Part shown: one piece after another, positions 15,963 through 23,217 of the stretch | How positions within the stretch are numbered: position 1 is the stretch's first letter | Layout: each line of letters starts with the position of its first letter | Source of the DNA: DASVHS01 sp036390755 | Lineage (GTDB): Bacteria > Acidobacteriota > Thermoanaerobaculia > Gp7-AA8 | Direction: 5' to 3' | NCBI GenBank assembly: GCA_036390755.1 | Contig: DASWBH010000442.1 | Location: 1-38,986 of the forward strand | DNA: 38,986 bases | Position numbers and translations under genes: made by a program | The notes under the pieces: model-generated | The model's input: the letters and a program-made list of their open reading frames with translations, nothing else | What the model was told of the DNA's origin: nothing | Databases searched by the model: none

Positions 15963-16421
15963 CTACAGAGGGGACGCCGTGAACGCGACCGGCACCGGCT
16001 GCCGGCCCGCGCTGGCGCCCGGCGCGAGATGCAGGCGCGCGCGAACCGCCATGACATCGCCGCCCGGAACATACGGCCGCTGCAGCCAGCTCTCGTGCGA
16101 AGAGACAGTCATCGCGGCATTGGGAAGCGCGAGCTCGATCGTCGAGAACGTCTCGCTGTCATTGTTCACCTGGAGCATGTAGCCGCGACGGCTGTTCGTG
16201 CGGACGCGAACGACGATCGGCTGATCGAGATCGACGTACCCGCGCCGAATGTCGGCCGGCGTGATCTCGATCGACTGCGGCTCGCTGTCGACGGAAACGA
16301 CCGCGCGCGCGACCACTTGCACGGACACTCTCATCGCTGCGGACGCTGATTCGGCTGCAACAGGAGAAGTCACCAGCACGCTTGCCACGAGGAGTGCGGC
16401 GGCGGTGCGGTGAACTGTCAT
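15963..16421 (-). CDS. Secreted protein of unknown family next to the pilus regulators
   Basis: This 152-residue product has a clear signal peptide (MTVHRTAAALLVASVLVTSP, cut near VAA). The mature part is strand-rich: SASAAMRVSVQVVARAVVSV, a block IEITPADIRRGYVDL, and VRVRTNSRRGYMLQVNN. The general form (short alternating strands after Ala-Ser, no cysteines, closing strand PVPVAFTAS) recalls pilin or DUF4402-like beta-sandwich proteins, but no family is recognised with confidence. GAGGG 4 nt before ATG 16421 is a good ribosome binding site. It is directly upstream of the histidine kinase on the same strand, so it could be an additional pilus component or part of signal sensing. Both are guesses from position. 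Confidence 0.75.
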   Translation of the reverse strand: MTVHRTAAALLVASVLVTSPVAAESASAAMRVSVQVVARAVVSVDSEPQSIEITPADIRRGYVDLDQPIVVRVRTNSRRGYMLQVNNDSETFSTIELALPNAAMTVSSHESWLQRPYVPGGDVMAVRARLHLAPGASAGRQPVPVAFTASPL

Positions 16422-16563
16422 GCAACCCTCAATTCGCAATCCCCCGTCCAACGTTTGAACGGGTGCTAACTGGTGTGTAGTGCGAGAGTTATGCCTTGGT
16501 TGCGGGACTGCGTGGTCGTCCGAATCGACAACGCCTGTTCAATAATCGAACAAGCGAACTGCC

Positions 16564-17538
16564 TCAGCGCGCCTTGACCTTCTTCACCTCTTCGGTGAGC
16601 GCCGGAAGGATCTGGAAAAGATCGCCGACGACCCCCAGATCGGCGACACGGAAGATCGGTGCTTCCGGATCCTTGTTGATTGCGATGATGTGCTTGGAGG
16701 ACGACATGCCGGCGAGATGCTGAATCGCGCCCGACACGCCGGCCGCGATGTAGAGGTTCGGGCTGACGACGCGGCCGGTCTGGCCGACCTGGTGCTGGTG
16801 GTCGATCCAGCCGGCATCGACGGTCGCGCGGGACGCGCCGACGGCGCCGCCGATCGCGTGCGCGAGATCGCGGATGTACGAGAAGTTTGCCGCTTCCTTC
16901 AAACCGCGGCCACCGGACACGATGATGTCCGCTTCGGCGATCGACATCTCGCCAGTCTCGGGCGTCTTCGTCTCGACCAGTCGCGCTTTCGCCTGACCCG
17001 GCTGAAAGCTCACATCGACGATCTCGGCCGCGCCGCTGCCCGCCTCTTCTGCGGGAAATGCGTTCGGGCGGCAGGTCGCGATCGCCGGCGTGCTGATTAC
17101 GTCGACCGTCGCGAACGCTTTGCCTGAGTACACGGGACGCCGCGCGCGCAGTTTCCCGTCAAGCCAGTCGAGGCGGTCGACGTCCGACGCAACTCCGACG
17201 TTGAGCCGCGCTGCGATTCGAGGAGCGAGGTCGCGGCCGTTCGAGGTTCCGCCGAACAAGACGACGCTCGGCTTTACGTCGCTGATGACCTGCTGCAGCA
17301 GTCCTGCGTACGCTTCGGTCGTGTAGGCGTCGAGCGCGTCGCTCGACGCGACATGGACCTTCTTCGCTCCATAGCGACCCGCTTCAGCGGCAGCGTTCTT
17401 CGCGTTCGATCCCGCGGCGACGCCGGCGAGATCCCCGCCCGTTTTCGCAGCGATCCTGCGACCGATCGACAACGCCTCGCGCGAAGCTTTCTTCAGCTTC
17501 CCGTCGCTCACTTCACAAAACACCAGAACGCCCGGCAT
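16564..17538 (-). CDS. etfA: Electron transfer flavoprotein alpha subunit
   Basis: EtfA forms a heterodimer with EtfB that carries FAD and moves electrons from acyl-CoA and other dehydrogenases to ETF-QO. The 324-residue length fits. The C-terminal FAD-binding domain is clear, with GQTGRVVSPNLYIAAGVSG and IQHLAGMSSSKHIIAINKD, then the family end VADLGVVGDLFQILPALTEEV. The N-terminal domain holds the usual EtfA opening (GVLVFCEVSDGKLKKASREAL). ATG 17538 is 9 nt after the etfB stop and has AGGAG at the right distance, so it is translated from the etfBA message. Confidence 0.97.
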   Translation of the reverse strand: MPGVLVFCEVSDGKLKKASREALSIGRRIAAKTGGDLAGVAAGSNAKNAAAEAGRYGAKKVHVASSDALDAYTTEAYAGLLQQVISDVKPSVVLFGGTSNGRDLAPRIAARLNVGVASDVDRLDWLDGKLRARRPVYSGKAFATVDVISTPAIATCRPNAFPAEEAGSGAAEIVDVSFQPGQAKARLVETKTPETGEMSIAEADIIVSGGRGLKEAANFSYIRDLAHAIGGAVGASRATVDAGWIDHQHQVGQTGRVVSPNLYIAAGVSGAIQHLAGMSSSKHIIAINKDPEAPIFRVADLGVVGDLFQILPALTEEVKKVKAR

Positions 17539-17547
17539 GGAGTCTCC

Positions 17548-18327
17548 TTAGAGCGCCTTCGCCTCTTCCCGGATGTACTTCACGATCTCTTTCGCGGCTG
17601 TCGCGGGATCGGCACCGTCGATCTTGCGTCCGCCGGCTTTCTCCGCCGGCAGGTCGATCGAGACGACGACGACGCGCTGCTTGAAGATGTCGGAATCGCT
17701 CAAGCCGAGATCCGCGACGGTTTTCGTATCGATCGGAATCTTCTTCGCGGCCATGATTCCTTTGAGCGACGCGTAGCGCGGCTCGTTGAGACCCTTCTGC
17801 GCCGTGATCACCGCCGGCGTCGAGGCCTCGATGATCTCCTCGGCACCTTCGATCTCGCGATGCGCTGTGACCTTGCCATCGCCGGCTTCGAGATGCGTGA
17901 CGACGTTGACCTGCGGGTATCCGAGGATCTCCGCGACCATCGGGCCGACGAGCGCGTTGTCGGTGCCGACGCCCTGCTTGCCGAAGAGCACAAGGTCGTG
18001 CGGCACGCTCTTGATCGCGGCGGCGAGGACCTTCGCGATTCCGAGGGAGTCGGCGTTCGCCACGTCCCCCTTCACGTGCAGCGCTTTGGTCGCGCCGCGA
18101 GCCAGGCATTCGCGAAGCGCCTGCGCCGCGCGGTCGGGACCGAACGTGATCACGGTGACGTCGCCGCCCTTCGCCTCCTTCACGCGGATGGCTGCTTCGA
18201 GCGCGTACTCGTCATAGGGCGAGACGATGAACTTGATTCCGGTTTCCTCGACACGCTCCTTGTCGGCGCCGATCTTGATCCGCGATTCGGTATCGGGCAC
18301 GTGGCTGACGCAGACGACTGAGTTCAA
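17548..18327 (-). CDS. etfB: Electron transfer flavoprotein beta subunit
   Basis: This is the 259-residue partner of EtfA and binds AMP and part of the FAD. Characteristic blocks are VVCVSHVPDTES at the N-terminus, SPYDEYALEAAIRVKE, VITFGPDRAAQALRECLARG, the AMP-site region LVLFGKQGVGTDNALVGPM, and AVITAQKGLNEPRYASLKGIM with AKKIP. The start is TTG 18327: homologues begin a few residues before the VCV strand, and TGGAGGG ends 4 nt upstream. An upstream in-frame extension to 18411 crosses the promoter and is rejected. It is divergent from the Hfq-like gene. Confidence 0.96.
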   Translation of the reverse strand: MNSVVCVSHVPDTESRIKIGADKERVEETGIKFIVSPYDEYALEAAIRVKEAKGGDVTVITFGPDRAAQALRECLARGATKALHVKGDVANADSLGIAKVLAAAIKSVPHDLVLFGKQGVGTDNALVGPMVAEILGYPQVNVVTHLEAGDGKVTAHREIEGAEEIIEASTPAVITAQKGLNEPRYASLKGIMAAKKIPIDTKTVADLGLSDSDIFKQRVVVVSIDLPAEKAGGRKIDGADPATAAKEIVKYIREEAKAL

Positions 18328-18349
18328 GGGGCCCTCCAGAAAGCGCGCA

Positions 18350-18379
18350 ATTCTAGGTAATTGCACATGCTTGCCGCAA
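18350..18379 (-). promoter_or_regulatory. Promoter of etfBA
   Basis: On the minus strand TTGCGG (18379-18374) and TAGAAT (18355-18350) are 18 bp apart, and the -10 ends 22 nt before the TTG start of etfB, leaving room for its ribosome binding site. This is among the best sigma-70-like matches in the window. Confidence 0.55.
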
Positions 18380-18479
18380 CCGCGGCCGTGCATACGGCAC
18401 GCACTTCGCAATGGAGCGCCGGAAGCGATTCACGCGATCCCGAGCACAAAATTCTGAGGCGGGCACACTGGAGGCGGCG

Positions 18480-18842
18480 ATGCCATATTCGAACCGGCCG
18501 TACGAGGGCGAAGGTAACAACACGGGACGGCGAATGTTCCGCACCGTGACCGACTTCCGCCGGATGGGCAAGAAGGACAACAACAATGGCCGCAACAACC
18601 GGCCTGCGCCGCCTGAAGTCACCAACGCCGAGAATTTCTATTACCTCAAACAGATGAACTCGAAGGCGCCGATGGTCATCGTCATGACCGACGGTGAAGT
18701 GATCCGCGGCGCGATCGAGTGGTACGACAGGAACGCGCTGAAGGTGAACCGGGAAGGCGCGCCGAACCTGCTCATCCAGAAACATTGCATCAAGTACCTG
18801 TTCAAGGAAGAAGAGGCGGCAGAGAACAGAGATCAGAGGTAA
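18480..18842 (+). CDS. hfq: Hfq-like RNA chaperone with long N-terminal extension
   Basis: Residues ~50-110 form an Sm/Hfq core: a helix NAENFYYLKQMN, Sm1 with PMVIVMTDGEVIRGAIEWYDRN, and Sm2 ending LLIQKHCIKYLF. KH at 101-102 matches the Hfq YKH motif. Hfq hexamers bind U-rich and A-rich RNA and help sRNA-mRNA pairing. Compared with E. coli Hfq, the Gln-Asp of the N-terminal helix is replaced and the FDQF motif reads YDRN, so RNA preference may differ. About 48 residues rich in Asn, Arg and Gly (KKDNNNGRNNRP) precede the core, whereas typical Hfq proteins carry their flexible tail at the C-terminus. ATG 18480 has GGAGG 5 nt upstream. pdxA follows 16 nt downstream. Confidence 0.85.
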   Translation: MPYSNRPYEGEGNNTGRRMFRTVTDFRRMGKKDNNNGRNNRPAPPEVTNAENFYYLKQMNSKAPMVIVMTDGEVIRGAIEWYDRNALKVNREGAPNLLIQKHCIKYLFKEEEAAENRDQR

Positions 18843-18858
18843 TCTCGCCTCTGTCGCT

Positions 18859-19788
18859 GTGAAACCGATCGCCGTCACGCTCGGGGATCCCGCAGGCATC
18901 GGCGCCGAGGTCGTGCTCAAAGCGCTGGAAGGCCTGAATGTTCCGGTGTGGCTCTTCGGCTGCCTCGACCACGCGCAGAAGGTGTGGACCGTTCCGAAAA
19001 ACGTCCGCTTCTGCGACATCCGGCCGAATCCCGTCGAGCTTCGCTTCGGTGAAGTGTCGGCGGAGTACGGGCGGATCGCGCTCGACGCAATCGACGCCGC
19101 GGTCGGGGCGATCGAGCGTGGTGAAGCGGACACGCTCGTCACCGCGCCCATTCACAAGCAGTCGATCGCGCTCGCCGGCGCGACCGTGCCCGGGCACACC
19201 GAGCTGCTGGCCGCGCGCGCGGGCCTCGAGCGCTACGGTTACGACTACGCCATGTACTTCGACTCGCCGTCGATCCGGACGGTGTTGCTCAGCGTGCACG
19301 TGCCGCTCGCGGAGGCGATCGCATCGATCGACGCGGAGAAAATCGCCGCGCTCGCGGAGCTCACGTCGCGCTCTTACCAGCGGCTCTACGGGAAAGCGCC
19401 GCGACTGGTCGCGGCGGGCGTCAATCCGCACGCCGGCGAGGGCGGCCGGTTCGGGCGCGAAGAAGAGACGATTCTGCGCGGCGTGGAAATGGCGCGGCTG
19501 CGCGGCATCGACATCGCCGGACCGGCGCCGGCGGACACGATCTTCCTCGCCGCGCGAGACGGAAAGTACGATGTCGTGATGGCGATGTACCACGACCAGG
19601 GATTGATCGCCGTGAAGACGCTCGAGTTCGAGCGATCCGTCAACGTGACGATCGGCCTGCCGTACCTTCGCTGTTCGGTCGATCACGGAACGGCGTTCGA
19701 CATCGCCGGCAAAGGTGTCGCCGACGCGCGGCCGATGCGCTACGCGATCGAGTGGGCTGCGCAATACGGCGAGAGGTGGCGCCGATGA
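18859..19788 (+). CDS. pdxA: 4-hydroxythreonine-4-phosphate dehydrogenase PdxA
   Basis: PdxA oxidises 4-phosphohydroxy-L-threonine with NAD(P); the product decarboxylates to the amino-ketone phosphate that PdxJ uses. The 309-residue protein is slightly short for the family. It shows LGDPAGIGAEVVLKAL at the N-terminus, VTAPIHKQSI, PGHTELLAAR, and three metal-site histidines at 147 (SVHVPL), 191 (NPHAGEGGRFG) and 245 (YHDQGLIAVK), then DHGTAFDIAGKG. The start is GTG 18859, 16 nt after the Hfq-like gene, so the two are likely one transcript; no strong ribosome binding site is seen. The stop overlaps the start of a mini-gene by ATGA. Confidence 0.95.
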   Translation: MKPIAVTLGDPAGIGAEVVLKALEGLNVPVWLFGCLDHAQKVWTVPKNVRFCDIRPNPVELRFGEVSAEYGRIALDAIDAAVGAIERGEADTLVTAPIHKQSIALAGATVPGHTELLAARAGLERYGYDYAMYFDSPSIRTVLLSVHVPLAEAIASIDAEKIAALAELTSRSYQRLYGKAPRLVAAGVNPHAGEGGRFGREEETILRGVEMARLRGIDIAGPAPADTIFLAARDGKYDVVMAMYHDQGLIAVKTLEFERSVNVTIGLPYLRCSVDHGTAFDIAGKGVADARPMRYAIEWAAQYGERWRR

Positions 19789-19919
19789 CGTCGCGCTGGA
19801 CCGCGCGCATCATCGCCCTGCTGATCCTGATCGTCTTCGTTTTGATGATGGCGAACCTGCAGAGGCGTTTGATCGAGCTGCAGCGCGCGCGCCGTCCCGC
19901 GGCGACGAGCACTCGTTGA
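19785..19919 (+). CDS. 44-residue single-pass membrane protein coupled to pdxA
   Basis: ATG 19785 overlaps the pdxA stop in ATGA. The frame gives 44 residues: a basic start (MTSRWTARI), one hydrophobic helix IALLILIVFVLMMANL (~9-24), then an amphipathic basic helix QRRLIELQRARR and a short tail. The topology resembles small membrane-anchor proteins. Overlap with pdxA and a protein-like composition support translation, but no family is recognised, and proof needs conservation or ribosome profiling. Confidence 0.6.
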   Translation: MTSRWTARIIALLILIVFVLMMANLQRRLIELQRARRPAATSTR

Positions 19920-20032
19920 AACGCCGTCACCTCGCCGCAGCCGCGCTCCTGCGTGGACCGGTTCCCTCCTCGCGGTCATCGGCACGACTGCGCTGATCGG
20001 CGCCGTCTGCTCGGCTCAGAATGACCGTCTGC

Positions 20033-20038
20033 TACGAT
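20033..20038 (+). promoter_or_regulatory. Candidate -10 box of surE, leaderless spacing
   Basis: TACGAT stands 8 nt before the surE ATG with no Shine-Dalgarno between them, so transcription would start at or within a base or two of the ATG. The rest of the 127-bp gap (19920-20046) shows no other signal and no recognisable gene. Confidence 0.45.
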
Positions 20039-20046
20039 GACTTCCA

Positions 20047-20811
20047 ATGGCACGGATCCTCGTCACGAATGACGACGGCATCTACAGCGAAGGGATTCGC
20101 AAACTTGCCGCGGCGTTGCGCGAAGTCGGCGAAGTCGTCATCGTCGCGCCCGATCGCGAGCAGAGCGCGGCGTCACACGCGCTGACGCTCAACCGTCCGT
20201 TGCGGCTGCTCAAGCTCGAAGAAAAGGAGTGGATCGTCGACGGTACGCCATCCGACTGCGTCAACCTCGCCGTCCTCTCGCTGCTGAAAGGCTCACGGCC
20301 CGACATCGTCGTCTCCGGCATCAACTTCGGCCCGAACCTCGGCGACGACGTGACGTACTCCGGCACGATCTCCGCGGCGTTCGAAGGCGCGCTGCTGAAC
20401 ATTCCGTCGATCGCGTTCTCGTCGCTCGTCGGCGAGCACTTTTCGTTCGATCGCAGCGCTGCGTTTGCGGCAGAGCTGACGAGCATTTTGCTGCGCCAGA
20501 AGCCCGATCCCGGAATCATCCTCAACGTGAACTTTCCGCCATCCGAGTTCACGGGCGTGAAAGTGACGCGGCTCGGCAAGCGCATTTACTCTGAAGGAGT
20601 GATCGAGCGCCTCGACCCGCGCGGACGGAAGTACTACTGGATCGGCGGCGAAGAGCCGACGTGGTTCCCCGGCGAGAACACCGACTTCGAAGCGGTGCAG
20701 AACGGATTCGTGTCGATTACGCCGCTGCACCTCGACCTGACGCACCACGATTCGATTCCGCGGCTGAAACCGCTCGAGGAGATGCTTGGCAATTTCGCCA
20801 AAGCTCGATGA
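20047..20811 (+). CDS. surE: 5'/3'-nucleotidase SurE
   Basis: SurE is a divalent-metal phosphatase that acts on nucleoside monophosphates and is linked to stationary-phase survival. The 254-residue protein has the metal-binding ILVTNDDGIYSEGI at the start, VAPDREQSAASHALTLNRPL, the substrate region VVSGINFGPNLGDDVTYSGT and AAFEGALLNIPSIAFS. As in E. coli, surE is followed directly by pcm, here with a 26-nt overlap, so the two are co-translated. No ribosome binding site precedes the ATG. Confidence 0.97.
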   Translation: MARILVTNDDGIYSEGIRKLAAALREVGEVVIVAPDREQSAASHALTLNRPLRLLKLEEKEWIVDGTPSDCVNLAVLSLLKGSRPDIVVSGINFGPNLGDDVTYSGTISAAFEGALLNIPSIAFSSLVGEHFSFDRSAAFAAELTSILLRQKPDPGIILNVNFPPSEFTGVKVTRLGKRIYSEGVIERLDPRGRKYYWIGGEEPTWFPGENTDFEAVQNGFVSITPLHLDLTHHDSIPRLKPLEEMLGNFAKAR

Positions 20812-21469
20812 GACCGCCGCGCGAGAGCGCGACTTCGAGCACCAGCGCGCCCTGATGGTCGAGCGCCACGTCGCGGCGCGCGGCATTCGTGATCCGCGGA
20901 TCCTGCAGGCGATGCGCGAAGTCCCGCGCCATCTCTTCGTCCCGCCGGTGGTCCAGTCGAAGGCCTACGGTCCGGGCGCGCTGCCGATCGGGGCGAAGCA
21001 GACGATCTCGCAGCCGTACATCGTCGCGCGCATGATCGAGCTCCTCGAGCTCAACGGCAGCGAGAAAATCCTGGAGATTGGCACGGGAACGGGATACCAG
21101 GCAGTTGTTCTGTCGAAGCTGTGCGCGAAGGTTTTCTCAATCGAGCGAATCAACGAGCTGGCGCTGCGCGCCGCACAACTGTTCCGCGACTTGCGCATCA
21201 ACAACGCGTCGGTGAAAGTCTTCGACGGGACGTACGGCTGGTCGGACCAGGCGCCGTTCGACCGCATCATCGTCGCGGCCGCGGCGCCCCAAGTGCCGGA
21301 GCCGCTGGTCCAGCAACTCGCCCGTACCGGCAAAATGGTCATCCCGATCGGATCCGGCAACCAGCAGCGCCTGGCGCGCGTGACGCGGGTCGGCACGGCC
21401 GTGCAGATCGAAGACTGCGGCAGCGCGGAGTTCGTCCCGCTCGTGGGCCGCTTCGGCTGGAAAGAGTAG
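20786..21469 (+). CDS. pcm: Protein-L-isoaspartate O-methyltransferase
   Basis: Pcm uses SAM to methylate isoaspartyl residues and start their repair in aged proteins. The 227-residue protein shows the family blocks PRHLFVPP, GALPIGAKQTISQPYIVARM, the SAM site ILEIGTGTGYQAVVLSKL, VFSIERINELA and the post-I region FDGTYGWSDQAPFDRIIVAAAA. The start is TTG 20786, with GGAG 4 nt upstream and inside the end of surE; the next in-frame Met (residue 24) would cut a helix. Together with surE it forms a stress-survival pair. Confidence 0.95.
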   Translation: MAISPKLDETAARERDFEHQRALMVERHVAARGIRDPRILQAMREVPRHLFVPPVVQSKAYGPGALPIGAKQTISQPYIVARMIELLELNGSEKILEIGTGTGYQAVVLSKLCAKVFSIERINELALRAAQLFRDLRINNASVKVFDGTYGWSDQAPFDRIIVAAAAPQVPEPLVQQLARTGKMVIPIGSGNQQRLARVTRVGTAVQIEDCGSAEFVPLVGRFGWKE

Positions 21470-21473
21470 CGCC

Positions 21474-21926
21474 ATGAGAGTGCGCTCGCTTCTGATCGCC
21501 ACGGCGATCGTGTCGGCACTGGTCGGCGGAGTCGCCGCGTATCTCTCGCTCACCGTTCCCAACGATCTGAAAGCCGATGCGATGATGAAGAGCGCGCGCA
21601 GGGATCTCGAAGCGGGGAAGCGCGACGCAGCGCGTGCGGAGCTCTCGAAGATCATGCAGGAGTATCCGCGGACGGACGCCGCCGCAGCGGCCACGGTTGC
21701 TCTCTCGACGCTCGCCGATCAGGAACGCAAGGAGCTCGAGGCCGAGATCAAACGAATGCGAGACGAAAACGCGGAGCACACCAAAGTGCTCAGCAACCTG
21801 CAGCAGAGCGTCGAGGAAATGAAGAACGCGCCGCCGAAAGTCGTCGTGCAGGAGGCGCCGAAGGCGGCGGCGAAATCGTCGCACAAGAAGAAAACGACGC
21901 AGCATCGCAGGCGCCACCGGCGCTGA
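21474..21926 (+). CDS. Membrane-anchored TPR/coiled-coil protein, unknown function
   Basis: The 150-residue product begins with a hydrophobic helix (LLIATAIVSALVGGVAAYLSL, ~6-26) that could be an anchor or signal peptide. A helical hairpin of TPR type (residues ~34-75, with SARRDLEAGKRDAARAELSK and YPRTDAAAAAT) follows, then a charged coiled coil (~83-116). A basic Lys/Arg/His tail (KKKTTQHRRRHRR) might bind nucleic acid or phospholipid. It starts 4 nt after pcm, so it belongs to the same transcript. No known family is recognised; the layout loosely recalls YbgF-like envelope proteins. Confidence 0.75.
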   Translation: MRVRSLLIATAIVSALVGGVAAYLSLTVPNDLKADAMMKSARRDLEAGKRDAARAELSKIMQEYPRTDAAAAATVALSTLADQERKELEAEIKRMRDENAEHTKVLSNLQQSVEEMKNAPPKVVVQEAPKAAAKSSHKKKTTQHRRRHRR

Positions 21927-21932
21927 TAAGAT
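21927..21932 (+). promoter_or_regulatory. Candidate -10 box of acylphosphatase gene, leaderless spacing
   Basis: TAAGAT follows immediately after the preceding stop codon and ends 8 nt before the acylphosphatase ATG, with no Shine-Dalgarno between. A separate leaderless transcript for acyP-apt-CBS is possible. Confidence 0.4.
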
Positions 21933-21940
21933 CGCGCGAC

Positions 21941-22216
21941 ATGAAAGAGTTGCGGCTCATCAAGATCCATGGAAAGGTCCAGGGGGTCGGCTATCGCTTT
22001 TTCGCGACGCGCGTCGCGCGCCGTCTCGGTTTGAAGGGCTCGATCCAGAACCTGCGCGACGGCACCGTCGAGGCGATGGTCGAAGGCGACAAGAAATCGA
22101 TCGACGAATGGATTGAGGAGCTGAAAGAGGGGCCCCGCTACGCAGAAGTCACTCACATCGATCAGGAGACGAAGGAATTCACCGGCCGGCTCGGTGACTT
22201 CGACGTGAAATTCTGA
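21941..22216 (+). CDS. acyP: Acylphosphatase
   Basis: This small 91-residue enzyme hydrolyses acyl phosphates. The fold signature is complete: KIHGKVQGVGYRFFATRVAR with catalytic Arg19 and a phosphate loop, and SIQNLRDGTVEAMVEG with catalytic Asn37. The C-terminus GDFDVKF forms the usual last strand. The stop overlaps the apt ATG by one base (TGATG), so the two are co-translated. The start ATG 21941 has no ribosome binding site. Confidence 0.95.
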   Translation: MKELRLIKIHGKVQGVGYRFFATRVARRLGLKGSIQNLRDGTVEAMVEGDKKSIDEWIEELKEGPRYAEVTHIDQETKEFTGRLGDFDVKF

Positions 22217-22740
22217 TGGCGGCGGCCGACGAGCTCCGCGCGTTCATCCGCGACGTCCCCGACTTCCCGAAACCGGGCATCGTCTTCAAAGACATCACTC
22301 CCCTGCTTCGCTCGGCGCGCGCGCTCGAACGCAGCATCCATGAGCTTGCCGATCCGTATCGCCGCGCCGGCATCACCGCCGTCGCCGGAATCGAATCGCG
22401 CGGTTTCATTTTCGGCGGCTGCGTCGCCCGCGTCCTAGGCGCCGGATTCGTGCCCATCCGCAAGCCCGGCAAACTGCCATGGACCACGCGCCGCAACGAG
22501 TACACCCTCGAGTACGGCATCGACGCGCTCGAGATCCACGACGACGCGCTGACGCCGAACGACCGCGTGCTCGTCGTCGACGACGTACTGGCCACCGGCG
22601 GGACCGCCGCAGCCGCTGCTGCGCTGGTGCAGGGGTTCGACGCCGTGCTGGTCGGTATCGCCACGGTCATCGAGCTCACGTTCCTCGATCCGAGGAAGAA
22701 GCTCGAGGGCGTGGACGTGCACACGCTCATCCGGTTCTAG
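22216..22740 (+). CDS. apt: Adenine phosphoribosyltransferase
   Basis: Apt salvages adenine to AMP with PRPP. The 174-residue protein has the family start IRDVPDFPKPGIVFKDITPL, GIESRGFIFGGCVARVLGAG, the adenine-site RKPGKLPW and the PRPP-binding loop VLVVDDVLATGGTAAAA. Position and one-base overlap with acyP show co-translation. It is followed after 36 bp by the CBS gene, which has its own strong ribosome binding site. Confidence 0.97.
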   Translation: MAAADELRAFIRDVPDFPKPGIVFKDITPLLRSARALERSIHELADPYRRAGITAVAGIESRGFIFGGCVARVLGAGFVPIRKPGKLPWTTRRNEYTLEYGIDALEIHDDALTPNDRVLVVDDVLATGGTAAAAAALVQGFDAVLVGIATVIELTFLDPRKKLEGVDVHTLIRF

Positions 22741-22776
22741 TGCTAATCTCCGCGCTGCGCGGCGAAGGAGGATCGT

Positions 22777-23217
22777 ATGAGTCAGATCGGGCAGATCATC
22801 GAAGGTCATCCGCTCATCCACGTCAACAGCTCTGACAAAGTACGCGACGCCGCCCGCAAGATGTCGACCGCAAACGTCGGCGCCGTCGCGGTGCTCGACT
22901 CCGGCCGTCTGGTCGGCGTCTTCTCCGAGCGCGATGTGATGTCACGCGTTGTCGCCGAGGGACTCGATCCCGAAAAGACGGCTGTCTCGAAAGTGATGAC
23001 GAAGGACATCGTCGTCGCCGATCCGAAAGACAGCGTCGACTCAGCGCTGGCGAAGATGCACACGGTCGGCTGCCGTCATCTGCCGGTCGTGAAGGAAGGG
23101 AACCTCGTCGGGATGTTGTCGATCCGCGATCTGCTCGAGGTCGACGACGAGGACAACACGAATCGCGTGCGGTTTCTGCGGGAGCTCGTGACCTACAGCC
23201 CCGACTACGAATCCTGA
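22777..23217 (+). CDS. Two-CBS-domain protein
   Basis: The 146-residue protein is made of one Bateman pair: CBS1 (~8-65) with VRDAARKMSTANVGAVAVLD and LVGVFSERDVMSRVVAEG, and CBS2 (~74-130) with VDSALAKMHTVGCRHLPVVKEG and LVGMLSIRDLLE. Such stand-alone CBS proteins bind adenosine nucleotides and act as energy sensors for partner proteins. The neighbour apt, which makes AMP, fits this loosely. GAAGGAGG before ATG 22777 is one of the strongest ribosome binding sites in the window. The last 13 bp overlap a small gene on the other strand. Confidence 0.94.
   Translation: MSQIGQIIEGHPLIHVNSSDKVRDAARKMSTANVGAVAVLDSGRLVGVFSERDVMSRVVAEGLDPEKTAVSKVMTKDIVVADPKDSVDSALAKMHTVGCRHLPVVKEGNLVGMLSIRDLLEVDDEDNTNRVRFLRELVTYSPDYES

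Noticed and set aside
16536..16552. TGTTC-N7-GAACA near-palindrome downstream of etfA
   Set aside because: Arms agree at 7 of 8 positions, but no second copy was seen and it is not a known LexA arrangement; no T-run makes it a terminator.
19920..20046. Possible short gene between the mini-protein and surE
   Set aside because: No frame with a plausible start, ribosome binding site and protein-like composition; only a TACGAT box next to surE stands out.
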